A stretch of 49,122 nucleotides of DNA from Nitrosomonas sp. (GTDB lineage Bacteria > Pseudomonadota > Gammaproteobacteria > Burkholderiales > Nitrosomonadaceae), in NCBI GenBank assembly GCA_021774075.1, contig JAJFJK010000042.1, positions 1 through 49,122 of the forward strand, in the 5' to 3' direction. Of this stretch, positions 27,327-35,899 are shown piece by piece. The notes beneath the pieces were generated by a model. It made no database searches. It had not been told where the DNA came from and saw only the letters and a program-made list of their open reading frames with translations. The position numbers and the translations under genes are program-made. Positions within the stretch are counted from its first letter, which is position 1. Each line of letters starts with the position of its first letter.

Positions 27327-27890
27327 ATGAGAGTTTCAGTAAAACCATTAAATGCATATCCATGGTTTATACGACCTTTCTTTTGGAATCAAAAAAGAAA
27401 GTATGGCGCAATTCTTCAACCAGGTTTACTTTGGGGAAGAGTTCCAAAATTGTTTGCGTCAGTCGCCCTGCTTTATGGTGCACTGGACAGAAAAAGCTCC
27501 CCGTTGGATTCTGTACTTCGTTCATTGGTTACAGTGCGAGTATCACAAATTAATTGGTGTCGTTTTTGTGTTGACATTAATTCTGCCACTTTGGCTAAAA
27601 GATCGGGTTCTTTAGAAAAAGTGGAGAAACTTGAACAGTGGAAGGAATGCGATCTCTTCGATGAGAAAGAGAAAGTGGTTCTTGAATATACCGAGGCTGT
27701 TACATTTACAGATCAGCAGGTAACCGATGAATTAATGGAGCGCTTAAAGGAATTCTTTGATGATGACGGTGTTGTGGAATTGACTGGCCTTATCGCTTTT
27801 CAGAATTTATCCAGTAAATTCAATAGCGCTCTGGATGTGCCTGCCCAAGGTTTTTGCAAGCTTCCAAACGATCATTCAAATGGAAAGTAG
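27327..27890 (+). CDS. Carboxymuconolactone decarboxylase-like (AhpD fold) protein
   Basis: This 187-aa protein contains the AhpD/CMD helical core: LDSVLRSLVTVRVSQINWCRFC, with the redox pair CRFC in the motif SQINWCRFCVDIN. Later conserved helices contain EKVVLEYTEAVTF and VELTGLIAFQNL. The CxxC pair points to a peroxidase or redox role over decarboxylation. I chose the ATG at 27327, downstream of GGGGA; the frame opens at 27258. Its own substrate is unknown. Confidence 0.8.
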   Translation: MRVSVKPLNAYPWFIRPFFWNQKRKYGAILQPGLLWGRVPKLFASVALLYGALDRKSSPLDSVLRSLVTVRVSQINWCRFCVDINSATLAKRSGSLEKVEKLEQWKECDLFDEKEKVVLEYTEAVTFTDQQVTDELMERLKEFFDDDGVVELTGLIAFQNLSSKFNSALDVPAQGFCKLPNDHSNGK

Positions 27891-27989
27891 GTCGTTGAAT
27901 TCTTAGTCAACTTTTCTCAGGCGTTGTGTGCATGGATTAGATTAATAAATATAGAATTGCGGTACTAGGTTCAGATAGGGTATTAAGAA

Positions 27990-28742
27990 TTAGAAATTTA
28001 AAAGCATGTTAACTGACAAGACATGATGCATTTGATCCGGGCGGGGGTTTTTTGGTCTGTTAAGATATTGGTTTAAATAACCGATCTCTACTATGGTTTG
28101 CTTGTCTAAATGATAGCCTATGCCTGCAAATGCCCAATTCTGATTTAAGCCTTTTTTGATTCCCGCATCCGTAGTATTCAGATCAACAAATATTTCATTC
28201 CATACGACAAAACTAACTTTGGGTGAAACTGAGGGTATGGGTACAGACAGTTTAACCATTTGTCGATAACGATGAGCGACGTCAGAGCTGCCGGGGATAT
28301 CAAAAAAACGTTGTTCTAATCGAGTGCGGCTGATTGCTGTGCCAAATGAGTATTGATCTTTCAACGACAATTGCTGCCAAATTCTATGATCATTAAACGG
28401 GTGTTTGAGAGCCAGTGGGCGACTGGTCGGAACCCAGTCATAACCTAGCCAGACGGTGGTTTTCTTATTAATAGCGTAGCCAATGCCCGGTCGTATTAGG
28501 CCTTGGGTAAATCGTGACGAGTTATCGCCAAAACGACCCTGTGTAAAAAGTTTGTACTTGAAGTTTTTGAAGTTTGGGTTGTTTCTGAATAAATCACCGG
28601 TTATTTCTACACCTGCCCAGGTATGAAAATCTTCAACCTTTTTCTCAGCAGCAACCGGGGCTGTATTGATCAAGCTGAGTACGGTTGATGCTATTAGCAG
28701 AGCAATTAGGCGCCAAGCCCGGAATTGAGAATGTTGAGTCAC
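27990..28742 (-). CDS. DUF2490 family outer-membrane protein
   Basis: This 250-aa protein has an N-terminal signal peptide (about 1-32, cleavage near PVAA). Regular amphipathic beta strands follow: FTQGLIRPGIGYAINKKTTV, WLGYDWVPTS, RTRLEQRFFD, SFVVWNEIFV, WAFAGIGYHLD, VEIGYLNQYL. It ends with Phe as expected for an outer-membrane barrel (VNMLLNF). The strand pattern and the DHRIWQQL and RLEQRF motifs are those of DUF2490. The function of this family is not established. It is monocistronic and divergent from trhO. Confidence 0.85.
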   Translation of the reverse strand: MTQHSQFRAWRLIALLIASTVLSLINTAPVAAEKKVEDFHTWAGVEITGDLFRNNPNFKNFKYKLFTQGRFGDNSSRFTQGLIRPGIGYAINKKTTVWLGYDWVPTSRPLALKHPFNDHRIWQQLSLKDQYSFGTAISRTRLEQRFFDIPGSSDVAHRYRQMVKLSVPIPSVSPKVSFVVWNEIFVDLNTTDAGIKKGLNQNWAFAGIGYHLDKQTIVEIGYLNQYLNRPKNPRPDQMHHVLSVNMLLNF

Positions 28743-28946
28743 TGTAAACCTTGTTATCAGGAAGTAATGATTGTCATGTCAAACATACGCGCATCCTGTT
28801 TTTAGGATGTTTTTACCAGCAGTAAAATCTCCACAAATCAAATCTAATGATTGTTGAAAGTATTTGATTATATGTTGGAGTGTTAGAATTGCTTCTTTTA
28901 TTCTGTCAATGCACCTAATTTACGATTAGGCCAAGAGGAAAAAAGA

Positions 28947-29876
28947 ATGTCAAAATTTGTTGTTTGTGCACTGTATAAATTTGTAAGCCTACCCGAATAT
29001 AAGGCGTTGCAGCGTCCGTTACAGGCGAAGATGGTTGAGAATGAGGTGAAAGGGACGTTGTTGCTGGCGGAAGAAGGTGTTAATGGCACCATTTCGGGCG
29101 CTCGGGCGGGGATTGATGCTGTTTTAGCGTGGATGGAGACGGTACCTGAATTAGCCGGTATATCGGTTAAGGAATCCTTGACGGACGAGTTGCCTTTCAA
29201 GCGAAGCAAGGTCAAACTGAAGAAGGAAATTGTCACGATGGGGGTTGCAGGCATTGATCCGAATCAGAAGGTTGGAACCTATGTGGCGCCACAGCAGTGG
29301 AATGATTTAATTAGCGATCCGGACATTGTGTTAGTCGATACGCGCAATAAGTATGAAGTCGCGGTCGGTGCTTTTGCCAATGCGCTTGACCCGAAAACCA
29401 CAACTTTCCGTGAATTTCCACAATACGTATCGCAACACCTTGATCCATCGGTGCACAAAAAAGTGGCGATGTATTGCACGGGCGGCATTCGTTGCGAGAA
29501 ATCTACCGCGTATTTGAAAGAACAGGGGTTTGAGGAGGTATACCATTTGCAAGGCGGTATTCTGAAATATCTTGAGGAAATTCCAGAGGAGAAATCCTTA
29601 TGGCAGGGCGAGTGTTTTGTGTTTGATGAACGTGTTACAGTGAATCATCAGCTTGAAAAAGGCAGCTATGACCAGTGTCACGCTTGCCGTTTGCCCGTTT
29701 CAGACGAAGATAAATTAAGCCAATATTATCAGCAGGGAGTCAGTTGCCCGGCTTGTTATCATGACCGTTCAGATGAAGACAGAGCCAGGTATCAGGAACG
29801 TGAAAAGCAGGTGCAGTTAGCTGAAATCAGAGGCGATGTTCATATTGGGGATATGAGTGATAAACGAGATCATTGA
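28947..29876 (+). CDS. trhO: tRNA uridine(34) hydroxylase TrhO (rhodanese family)
   Basis: This enzyme performs oxygen-dependent hydroxylation of U34 in tRNAs on the route to cmo5U/mcmo5U. The 309-aa length is typical. The N-terminal UPF0176 domain has [11 protein letters not shown] and [14 protein letters not shown]. The rhodanese domain contains the active-site loop [12 protein letters not shown]. The C-terminal zinc-like segment has CHACRLPVS and CPACYHD. The start at 28947 follows GAGGAAAAAAGA. It is divergent from the DUF2490 gene. Confidence 0.95.
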   Translation: MSKFVVCALYKFVSLPEYKALQRPLQAKMVENEVKGTLLLAEEGVNGTISGARAGIDAVLAWMETVPELAGISVKESLTDELPFKRSKVKLKKEIVTMGVAGIDPNQKVGTYVAPQQWNDLISDPDIVLVDTRNKYEVAVGAFANALDPKTTTFREFPQYVSQHLDPSVHKKVAMYCTGGIRCEKSTAYLKEQGFEEVYHLQGGILKYLEEIPEEKSLWQGECFVFDERVTVNHQLEKGSYDQCHACRLPVSDEDKLSQYYQQGVSCPACYHDRSDEDRARYQEREKQVQLAEIRGDVHIGDMSDKRDH

Positions 29877-29989
29877 GCTGTGCTTAGCGGTCAACCATTT
29901 TCCGGGTCGCGAACCCGTCAATATAAAGTAGCCGGAGCACTAGGTTTTGGTGTTGTATTCCGGGGAGATCAATTGTAGCACCGCGTTTT

Positions 29990-30205
29990 TTAATCACGCG
30001 TAAGTGTCATTATTTGTTTTGTCGTCATCTTCCCTTTTGTAATGCCGCGTGCTTTGGTAAAAGGGTTGTGCGTTTCTTTGTTTACCAGTTCGACATGATC
30101 ATTAACGACCACAAAATCAACATCGGTTTCACCAGGTGTGATGCCTAAATGGTCTCTAATATGTTTAGGGATTGTGGCTTGTCCCTTGGTTGTTACAATG
30201 CTCAT
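29990..30205 (-). CDS. AbrB/MazE-type DNA-binding protein, orphan antitoxin-like
   Basis: This 71-aa protein has the swapped-hairpin AbrB fold: MSIVTTKGQATIPKHIRDHL then GITPGETDVDFVV. The C-terminal tail is the region where antitoxins bind toxins. I chose the ATG at 30205; the frame extends to 30262 but lacks conservation. No PIN-domain or other toxin lies next to it: the 113 bp after its stop contain no frame of the right kind. It may regulate itself or the operon upstream, which ends 111 bp before it. Confidence 0.8.
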   Translation of the reverse strand: MSIVTTKGQATIPKHIRDHLGITPGETDVDFVVVNDHVELVNKETHNPFTKARGITKGKMTTKQIMTLTRD

Positions 30206-30316
30206 ATTGTTAATTTTTCCCTGACCTTCCCTAAAAGTAATACTTTGCTTTGCATATGGCAATACCTGAAGATATTGTTTGCAAGATGATATTTATATTA
30301 TTTCCAATAAATTCCA

Positions 30317-31411
30317 TTATGCCGAGCAAATACCATATTGAGGAAGCAGATCATGAATCACATAGAGCCGATGTGCCAGAAGTGCATCGTGGAATAGCTT
30401 CCAGTTACTTTGCAGAAATTTGTCATCGTATTTAAACTTTTTTTTCTGATCGTCTTTTTCTTTTGTCGTGCCGAGTGCTTCATGTTTCCAGGAACGGACA
30501 CCTTTTGCTTTGTATTCCAGCTTTGCTGGCCGGAATCCAAAGTAGCTGTCTGAAATATGTTGCAACCATATTTTATGTCGCTTTTTCCCATCATCTTTCC
30601 GAATGCTGCGGAATAAAGCTTCAATTTTTGCCTGTTCATGATCCTGTAAGCCAGAAACATTTGCATTAACATCGCCAGCCAGGAAACGTTGCATGGCCAT
30701 GCATAGCTTGTTGGACGCCTCTAGAAAAATGGCCGTATTATCTCTGATTACCGGCTTTTTGTTGTGATCTTTGTAACGCCATTTAAGATAGGGACGATCT
30801 GGAAAAGAGAGTGCTGCGCCATGGCCTAGTGGGAATGTATCGCCGATCAGTTTGCTGGATTTTTGATCAAACTTGTCTTGAAAAAATTCTTTTAGCCGTG
30901 AAGTAAGCCTGTTATCTGGATTGTCCGTATCTTCCAGTTTGCTAATATCGTTGACTTTATGATTTACGCCAGCGAAGCCTTGGTGTGCCCAGGTATCCGC
31001 ATATACATGCATGGTAATGCCCAGTCTATGTAATCCATGTATATTATTTCTATCCATAATACATGCGTTCACCATATCTTTAGCTATAGGACTATCTGGT
31101 CTGCAAATGATTTTTTCGATAAAAGTGCCTGCTGGATTTTTTCCTGCGGGAAATCCGCCATTGCCCGGCAGAAAATGAAAGGGTATCCACACCCGATGGC
31201 TAGCCAATTCATCAAAATTTCTGTAATCAAGCATTTTATGGGCGGAACTGTAACGCTTATACATCGCGCCATTGGTAAAGTGAATGATGCCTGAGTTGGT
31301 GGCATCGTCTACATATTGTGCTGAGTAGGCGATGATGTTCGCCTCGGGATGTTTGAAACCAGCCAAGCGAGCCAATACATATGTCGTTGCATGATGAAAA
31401 TCTATTTGCAT
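30317..31411 (-). CDS. DUF6765 family protein with possible metal-hydrolase motif
   Basis: This 364-aa soluble protein begins MQIDFHHATTYVLARLAGF, the DUF6765 hallmark. Conserved-looking polar residues are H6-H7, D35-D36 (YVDDATNSG), the HKMLDYRNF segment, and H135/D139/H143 in HVYADTWAHQGF. This His-x3-Asp-x3-His spacing resembles the zinc site of phospholipase C/P1-nuclease-like enzymes, so a metal-dependent hydrolase is possible. I chose the ATG at 31411 with GGAGAAG upstream. It follows the activase gene by 14 bp, so it belongs to the glycyl radical operon. Confidence 0.8.
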   Translation of the reverse strand: MQIDFHHATTYVLARLAGFKHPEANIIAYSAQYVDDATNSGIIHFTNGAMYKRYSSAHKMLDYRNFDELASHRVWIPFHFLPGNGGFPAGKNPAGTFIEKIICRPDSPIAKDMVNACIMDRNNIHGLHRLGITMHVYADTWAHQGFAGVNHKVNDISKLEDTDNPDNRLTSRLKEFFQDKFDQKSSKLIGDTFPLGHGAALSFPDRPYLKWRYKDHNKKPVIRDNTAIFLEASNKLCMAMQRFLAGDVNANVSGLQDHEQAKIEALFRSIRKDDGKKRHKIWLQHISDSYFGFRPAKLEYKAKGVRSWKHEALGTTKEKDDQKKKFKYDDKFLQSNWKLFHDALLAHRLYVIHDLLPQYGICSA

Positions 31412-31425
31412 GATTTCTTCTCCAT

Positions 31426-32196
31426 TTATTTTGGAATCACGGATGAATTGGATGATTCTGTAAAATAACCAATGCAAGCTTTTTGTTCGTCCGGGGTCAT
31501 AAATCCCTGATGTTGGTAACGTGGCGTTAGCCCTAATTTTTCTATCTTATCGTGCCATAACGGGTTGTAGGGTATGAGTGAACAGGACTTGACACCGTGT
31601 TCCTCCAGAAACGCAGCAATACCTTTTAGATTTTCTTCTGTTGTTGTTATACCTGGAATGAGTGGAATTCTTGGAACGACGGGTATATGCGCATCGCTCA
31701 GTAGTTGGGTAAAGTTATTCAGAATACTGGTATTGGAACGTCCACAGTATTTTTTACTGGCAGCATTGTCTATAAGCTTAATATCAAAGTAGACCAGATC
31801 CAGCCAGGGCAACATCTTTTGTTTGAAATGTTGGTAATTGAAAAAACCGCTGGTTTCCAAAGCTGTGTGTATCCCTTCATGCTTCAGTGCTTGCAGTAGA
31901 CGACTGGCAAAATCCATTTGCAGTGTCGCTTCACCGCCAGAGAGTGTAACGCCACCGCCCGTTGTTGAAAAAAATGGTTTGTCCTGGAGCAACCGGTACA
32001 TCAGTTCTTTCACAGTAAACCAAGTGCCAATTTTCTTGCCATGAATGTCGGTCTCAGGTGCGAATTTTTTTCCTTCCGGATTCTGGCACCAGATACATGA
32101 GAGTGGGCATCCCTTGAAGAAAACAGTCGTACGAATGCCCGGGCCATCCTCACTGCAATCCCGTTTAATGTCGAAAATAAGCCCTTTATTGTTCAT
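31426..32196 (-). CDS. Glycyl radical enzyme activase (radical SAM)
   Basis: This enzyme would install the glycyl radical on the adjacent enzyme using SAM and a 4Fe-4S cluster. The cluster motif is CPLSCIWC (Cys30, Cys34, Cys37). The SAM-binding GGE motif appears in GVTLSGGEATLQMDF. It is 256 aa and lacks the extra two-cluster ferredoxin insert of many activases, so it is the short PflA-like type. The ATG at 32196 is favoured, but a GTG three codons earlier (32205) is possible. It lies 38 bp after the 214-aa gene and 14 bp before the DUF6765 gene. Confidence 0.92.
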   Translation of the reverse strand: MNNKGLIFDIKRDCSEDGPGIRTTVFFKGCPLSCIWCQNPEGKKFAPETDIHGKKIGTWFTVKELMYRLLQDKPFFSTTGGGVTLSGGEATLQMDFASRLLQALKHEGIHTALETSGFFNYQHFKQKMLPWLDLVYFDIKLIDNAASKKYCGRSNTSILNNFTQLLSDAHIPVVPRIPLIPGITTTEENLKGIAAFLEEHGVKSCSLIPYNPLWHDKIEKLGLTPRYQHQGFMTPDEQKACIGYFTESSNSSVIPK

Positions 32197-32234
32197 CCTA
32201 AACACCGTTCAACTTTCAACTGTGATTCTTAGGA

Positions 32235-32879
32235 TCATACTAATTCGTCAACATAAGCTTGGACATTTTTGCCAATCGCACCAAATTTGAACATGTGACC
32301 AAAATTACCGGTAATCTGTACCAGATTCTCAAGTAATAACTGCACGACATCGGCATCAGGGCGTTCAATCAAACCGAGAATCGCTTTGGTATCCTTGAAA
32401 CGAATCACCAAATCAACTTGATCTGGGTCCTGCTCAATTTGTTCAGCTTGTGCTTCACTCAACGCCTGGGTGTCAACAACTGCTGCCGGATTAAAGTATT
32501 GACCAAATGGTGTTTGCTTGTAGAGTTGCGATGGATCAGGGCAAAATCTGATCAACACATTCATGTCATCTTGCGGTTTGCGCGTGCGGATAAGAATCTT
32601 GCCTTGGTAGTATCGGATACCGCCTTCCACACGCGGGTCTTTAATAATAAAGTTTTCCTCGAAGAAATTTTGTGCTTTTGCTGCTTGATTGTCACTTAAT
32701 CCCTCGCTGGTTAGAAAACCGAACCCCAGTTTGATCAGTAAAGCCATGCCATTTGCTAACAGCTTACCTTCCGCCAGATTCAGAAATCTAGCTAGGTCAC
32801 TGTTTGTCTCACCAAGCTTGAGACCGGATCTTAGAATGTGATGAATACCTTCAGGTAGTGCAGGAATGGTTGCATGCAT
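32235..32879 (-). CDS. Possible SCP2-like protein in the glycyl radical operon
   Basis: This 214-aa soluble protein lies between the glycyl radical enzyme (3 bp gap) and its activase. The C-terminal part (about 145-210) has VDLVIRFKDTKAIL, then VVQLLLENLVQITGNFGHM. This is reminiscent of an SCP2 sterol-carrier or alkyl-sulfatase C-terminal fold, which binds lipid-like ligands. The N-terminal region is helical. An AGGAGC Shine-Dalgarno overlaps the end of the upstream gene, so translation is coupled. The SCP2 assignment is tentative. Confidence 0.7.
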   Translation of the reverse strand: MHATIPALPEGIHHILRSGLKLGETNSDLARFLNLAEGKLLANGMALLIKLGFGFLTSEGLSDNQAAKAQNFFEENFIIKDPRVEGGIRYYQGKILIRTRKPQDDMNVLIRFCPDPSQLYKQTPFGQYFNPAAVVDTQALSEAQAEQIEQDPDQVDLVIRFKDTKAILGLIERPDADVVQLLLENLVQITGNFGHMFKFGAIGKNVQAYVDELV

Positions 32880-32882
32880 CGT

Positions 32883-35882
32883 TTATGCTCCTGTTGTTTC
32901 ATGCTGTTCAACACCGCTTTTCATATCGAAATTGGCGCGGTCAATAATTTCCTGCCGCATCAGTGGGCTTAACGTGACATAGTAGGCTGAATAACCGGCA
33001 ACACGAATCATCAAGTCTTTGTATGGCGCTAAGGCTTTTTGTTCCGCTTCGCCAGCATTGGCTTGGCTTGCAGCGGTGGCAGCAGAATTCGCCGCAATGA
33101 AATCCTCAATCGAAGTGACGCATAGTTGGACCAGCACGCCATTCTGATCCATAAAGGTTTTCATATGTGTCGCAAATAAATCGACATCTTCATTGTAATG
33201 TGCCTTACCACGTGGTGTCAGGCTTAGGTTATAGGTGTAGCCGTTTTGCACTGTGTCCGCATCCACACTGGTTACCGATAACATATGATCAAGCAGCGTG
33301 ACCGGTTCTCCATTCGCTTTAACGATTCCTGGGCAAGGGGTTATTCCGCTGGCAAAGGAACTGTTATCCGTCCGGCCATTGGGTGTAGCCTTGCTTAACA
33401 ATCCAAAGCCAGCGTGATTGGTCATACTCCAATAGCCGGTTAAGTAGCGTCCACCACGGTGGGTACGGTATTTGAAAAAAACGTCCTGAATCATCTTGGT
33501 TAACAGCTTGGTGTATTTAACGGCCATGGCATTGTTGTAGATACCATTCGGTGTTGCATCCACACCAGCACCATATTTCGGTGCCAAGCGGATTAGATTA
33601 ATACACGCCAGGAGTCGTTCTTGTGTCATGGCTACCGAAGTACTGTCAGTTTGGCCGCCAAATTGTTTCTGAATAAGATCTAGTAAATTTCTTATGAAGC
33701 TACGGGTTTCACTACTGGCGGACAATCGATTCTTGTCAAAATTTGTATCAAGAACTGCAATCAGCTCCTCAGCGGTCATTTTGCCGCCAAACACCAATGC
33801 ATCAATAGTGCAAAAGGAATCAATAACATCAGCCAACCCGATAATTGCAACGCCTGAAGAATTATATTTAGCACCACCGGAAGAAACATCGCGGAATTTG
33901 GCTTTGTTTTCACCGGGCTTGTTGGTTGGTCCATCAAACAGGCCCGAAAGCAATGGTGATGGTCGTACCTTTTCTAAGGTGCGGCCAAGATAGTTATTGA
34001 ACTGCACGCAATGTCTGGCCATTTCATCGAGTTGAAAACGGAAACCGTCGATAAAATCCTGCATCGACGTCATCTCGGTTAATTGCAAAGAAGTATATTC
34101 TGTTGTGTCGTAAAACAGATTGGGATCATGTTTGCCGATACCGTCGCTACGGTGTTTGCCACCGAACATGGCAAGCTCCAGTATGGCGGGTAATACCAGT
34201 AGCGTGGAACCCGTATGCCCGTAATGTTTATGATCTGCATTCTGTTCGATACAACCAATAGAAGCATAATCATGCGCATCAGCTAATGCCTCATCAGTAC
34301 TGATGTTGTTATGTTTGGCATAGTAATTAGCCATGCTGTGTATCACAGGCACATCACCATGCAGTGCAGGTGTTGCACGAGTAGTCAGGTTAACCTGACA
34401 AATGCGTTTCAGATAGGGAGAAACCTGATCGGCATCCAGTGGCGTGCCATCCGGGGCGCGATGATGTACTTCTTTGTGATAACGCGCATGTACATTGGGG
34501 TCACGAATAGAAAGCATTTCGGTGGCTTTGAGTATGATGTAAGTCATATCATTGACTGCATCGACGGTTTCGCCATTTTTATAGCGTGTGCCGCCCACGG
34601 TTAAAGCCTGATTCGAGCCACTGCCGGCAAACAATACTTCTGCAGTTTCCGGTGACAAAGGTACATGATCTGAACAACGCAGGAAAAAATGACACATGAG
34701 TTCTACTGCATGCCGGGTATAGGCTGATTTTGCTTCACTGTCCGGCTGTTGTTGCCAGTCACGCAGATAATACTCGTTCAGTGTTTGATCCAGCCGACCA
34801 GGAGAAAGACCAAAATTAGTGTTCTCCTGTAACAGCAAATGGTAGCAAATCCACACAACAGTAATAGCTTCTGCCAACGTCTCAGCGGGTCTGGCCGGAA
34901 CCTTTCGACAGATTGCTGCCAGTACGGGATTGCCTGCTTCCTCAGCGGCTTCAGCCAAATGTTCAGCATAGACCCTGGCCCCTCCATAAACGCTAATTAC
35001 AGCCTGGGCAAATTCTATTTTCTCTGGTGTGTCGGCTACGCCATTATCAATATCATTCTGTAGCTGAGAAATTAACTCGTCGAAACCGTATTTAAGTACA
35101 CGGCCAAAATCTGGTGTGGTGTGCGAAACAGCGGTTGCCTTGTCTGATAAATAAAAAGCCACTCGCTCAAACAATTCCTGGCATTTTGGCGTTTCGCCTG
35201 CACGTTTTTTTAGCGAGGGGTCAATAGATGGTTTGTTGCCATACAGGCCACCATACACTTCATCTCTGTTGTCATTCGCATAATCGGCTGTGTCATAATC
35301 AGAATAACGTGCAGCCTCTTGCACGGGTCGCCGTTCAAGCCAGTAGGGGAAAATCTCCTCATTCAGTCGTTTGGCCACTTCCGGTTTAATATTAAACGGA
35401 TTCTGTGGTCGTGTTGCAATGGTTCCCAGCTCTGGCCAAATGCAGTAACCGCTCATGTCCATATGTACGACCGGCCCTACAAAACTGGTTGTCGTTTGAC
35501 CCGGCAACAAATCACTCGCGTGAACCAATGGGGTTTTGTTGCAAAAAACATGTTTCAGCGCCTGGGCGCGACGTGTCGTCGGTGGTAGTGCCTCATGCTC
35601 CGGTTGGCGCAAAAACTCAGTCAACAGACGGGGCAATTCATCACAAATTTCCGGTATCCATTGTGGGTCGAATAATTTGTTACGCCATGCCTGCACAACA
35701 GGAAAATCGCTTAATTTGATGTCACTGAGGGCGAGGTCATGCAGTGTTTTAATTCTGTCAGGTGTTGTATTCGGTATAGGGAAAATAGAAACATTATCAT
35801 TGAGCGCAGCGGTATCTACCTCGCCATGCTCAAGATCAATGTGAATACCTCCTCGATTTAGACTTAGGTTATCAGTACTCAT
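32883..35882 (-). CDS. Glycyl radical enzyme (PFL-like superfamily), unknown substrate
   Basis: This 999-aa protein is longer than usual for the superfamily (about 750-850). The glycyl-radical motif RVAGY places the radical on Gly963. The active-site loop reads YASIGCIEQ with Cys544 and Glu546. The Cys-x-Glu arrangement is seen in the dehydratase/lyase branch (diol and glycerol dehydratases, choline lyase), not in pyruvate formate-lyase (Cys-Cys). Gln replaces the Pro or Thr that often follows the Glu. The N-terminal 250 residues look extended. AGGAG precedes the ATG at 35882. The activase is two genes downstream. Confidence 0.93.
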   Translation of the reverse strand: MSTDNLSLNRGGIHIDLEHGEVDTAALNDNVSIFPIPNTTPDRIKTLHDLALSDIKLSDFPVVQAWRNKLFDPQWIPEICDELPRLLTEFLRQPEHEALPPTTRRAQALKHVFCNKTPLVHASDLLPGQTTTSFVGPVVHMDMSGYCIWPELGTIATRPQNPFNIKPEVAKRLNEEIFPYWLERRPVQEAARYSDYDTADYANDNRDEVYGGLYGNKPSIDPSLKKRAGETPKCQELFERVAFYLSDKATAVSHTTPDFGRVLKYGFDELISQLQNDIDNGVADTPEKIEFAQAVISVYGGARVYAEHLAEAAEEAGNPVLAAICRKVPARPAETLAEAITVVWICYHLLLQENTNFGLSPGRLDQTLNEYYLRDWQQQPDSEAKSAYTRHAVELMCHFFLRCSDHVPLSPETAEVLFAGSGSNQALTVGGTRYKNGETVDAVNDMTYIILKATEMLSIRDPNVHARYHKEVHHRAPDGTPLDADQVSPYLKRICQVNLTTRATPALHGDVPVIHSMANYYAKHNNISTDEALADAHDYASIGCIEQNADHKHYGHTGSTLLVLPAILELAMFGGKHRSDGIGKHDPNLFYDTTEYTSLQLTEMTSMQDFIDGFRFQLDEMARHCVQFNNYLGRTLEKVRPSPLLSGLFDGPTNKPGENKAKFRDVSSGGAKYNSSGVAIIGLADVIDSFCTIDALVFGGKMTAEELIAVLDTNFDKNRLSASSETRSFIRNLLDLIQKQFGGQTDSTSVAMTQERLLACINLIRLAPKYGAGVDATPNGIYNNAMAVKYTKLLTKMIQDVFFKYRTHRGGRYLTGYWSMTNHAGFGLLSKATPNGRTDNSSFASGITPCPGIVKANGEPVTLLDHMLSVTSVDADTVQNGYTYNLSLTPRGKAHYNEDVDLFATHMKTFMDQNGVLVQLCVTSIEDFIAANSAATAASQANAGEAEQKALAPYKDLMIRVAGYSAYYVTLSPLMRQEIIDRANFDMKSGVEQHETTGA

Positions 35883-35899
35883 GAATTTCTCCTATTTGA

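Noticed and set aside
32883..35882. Pyruvate formate-lyase identity
   Set aside because: The active-site loop has Cys-x-Glu instead of Cys-Cys, and the protein is much longer than PFL.
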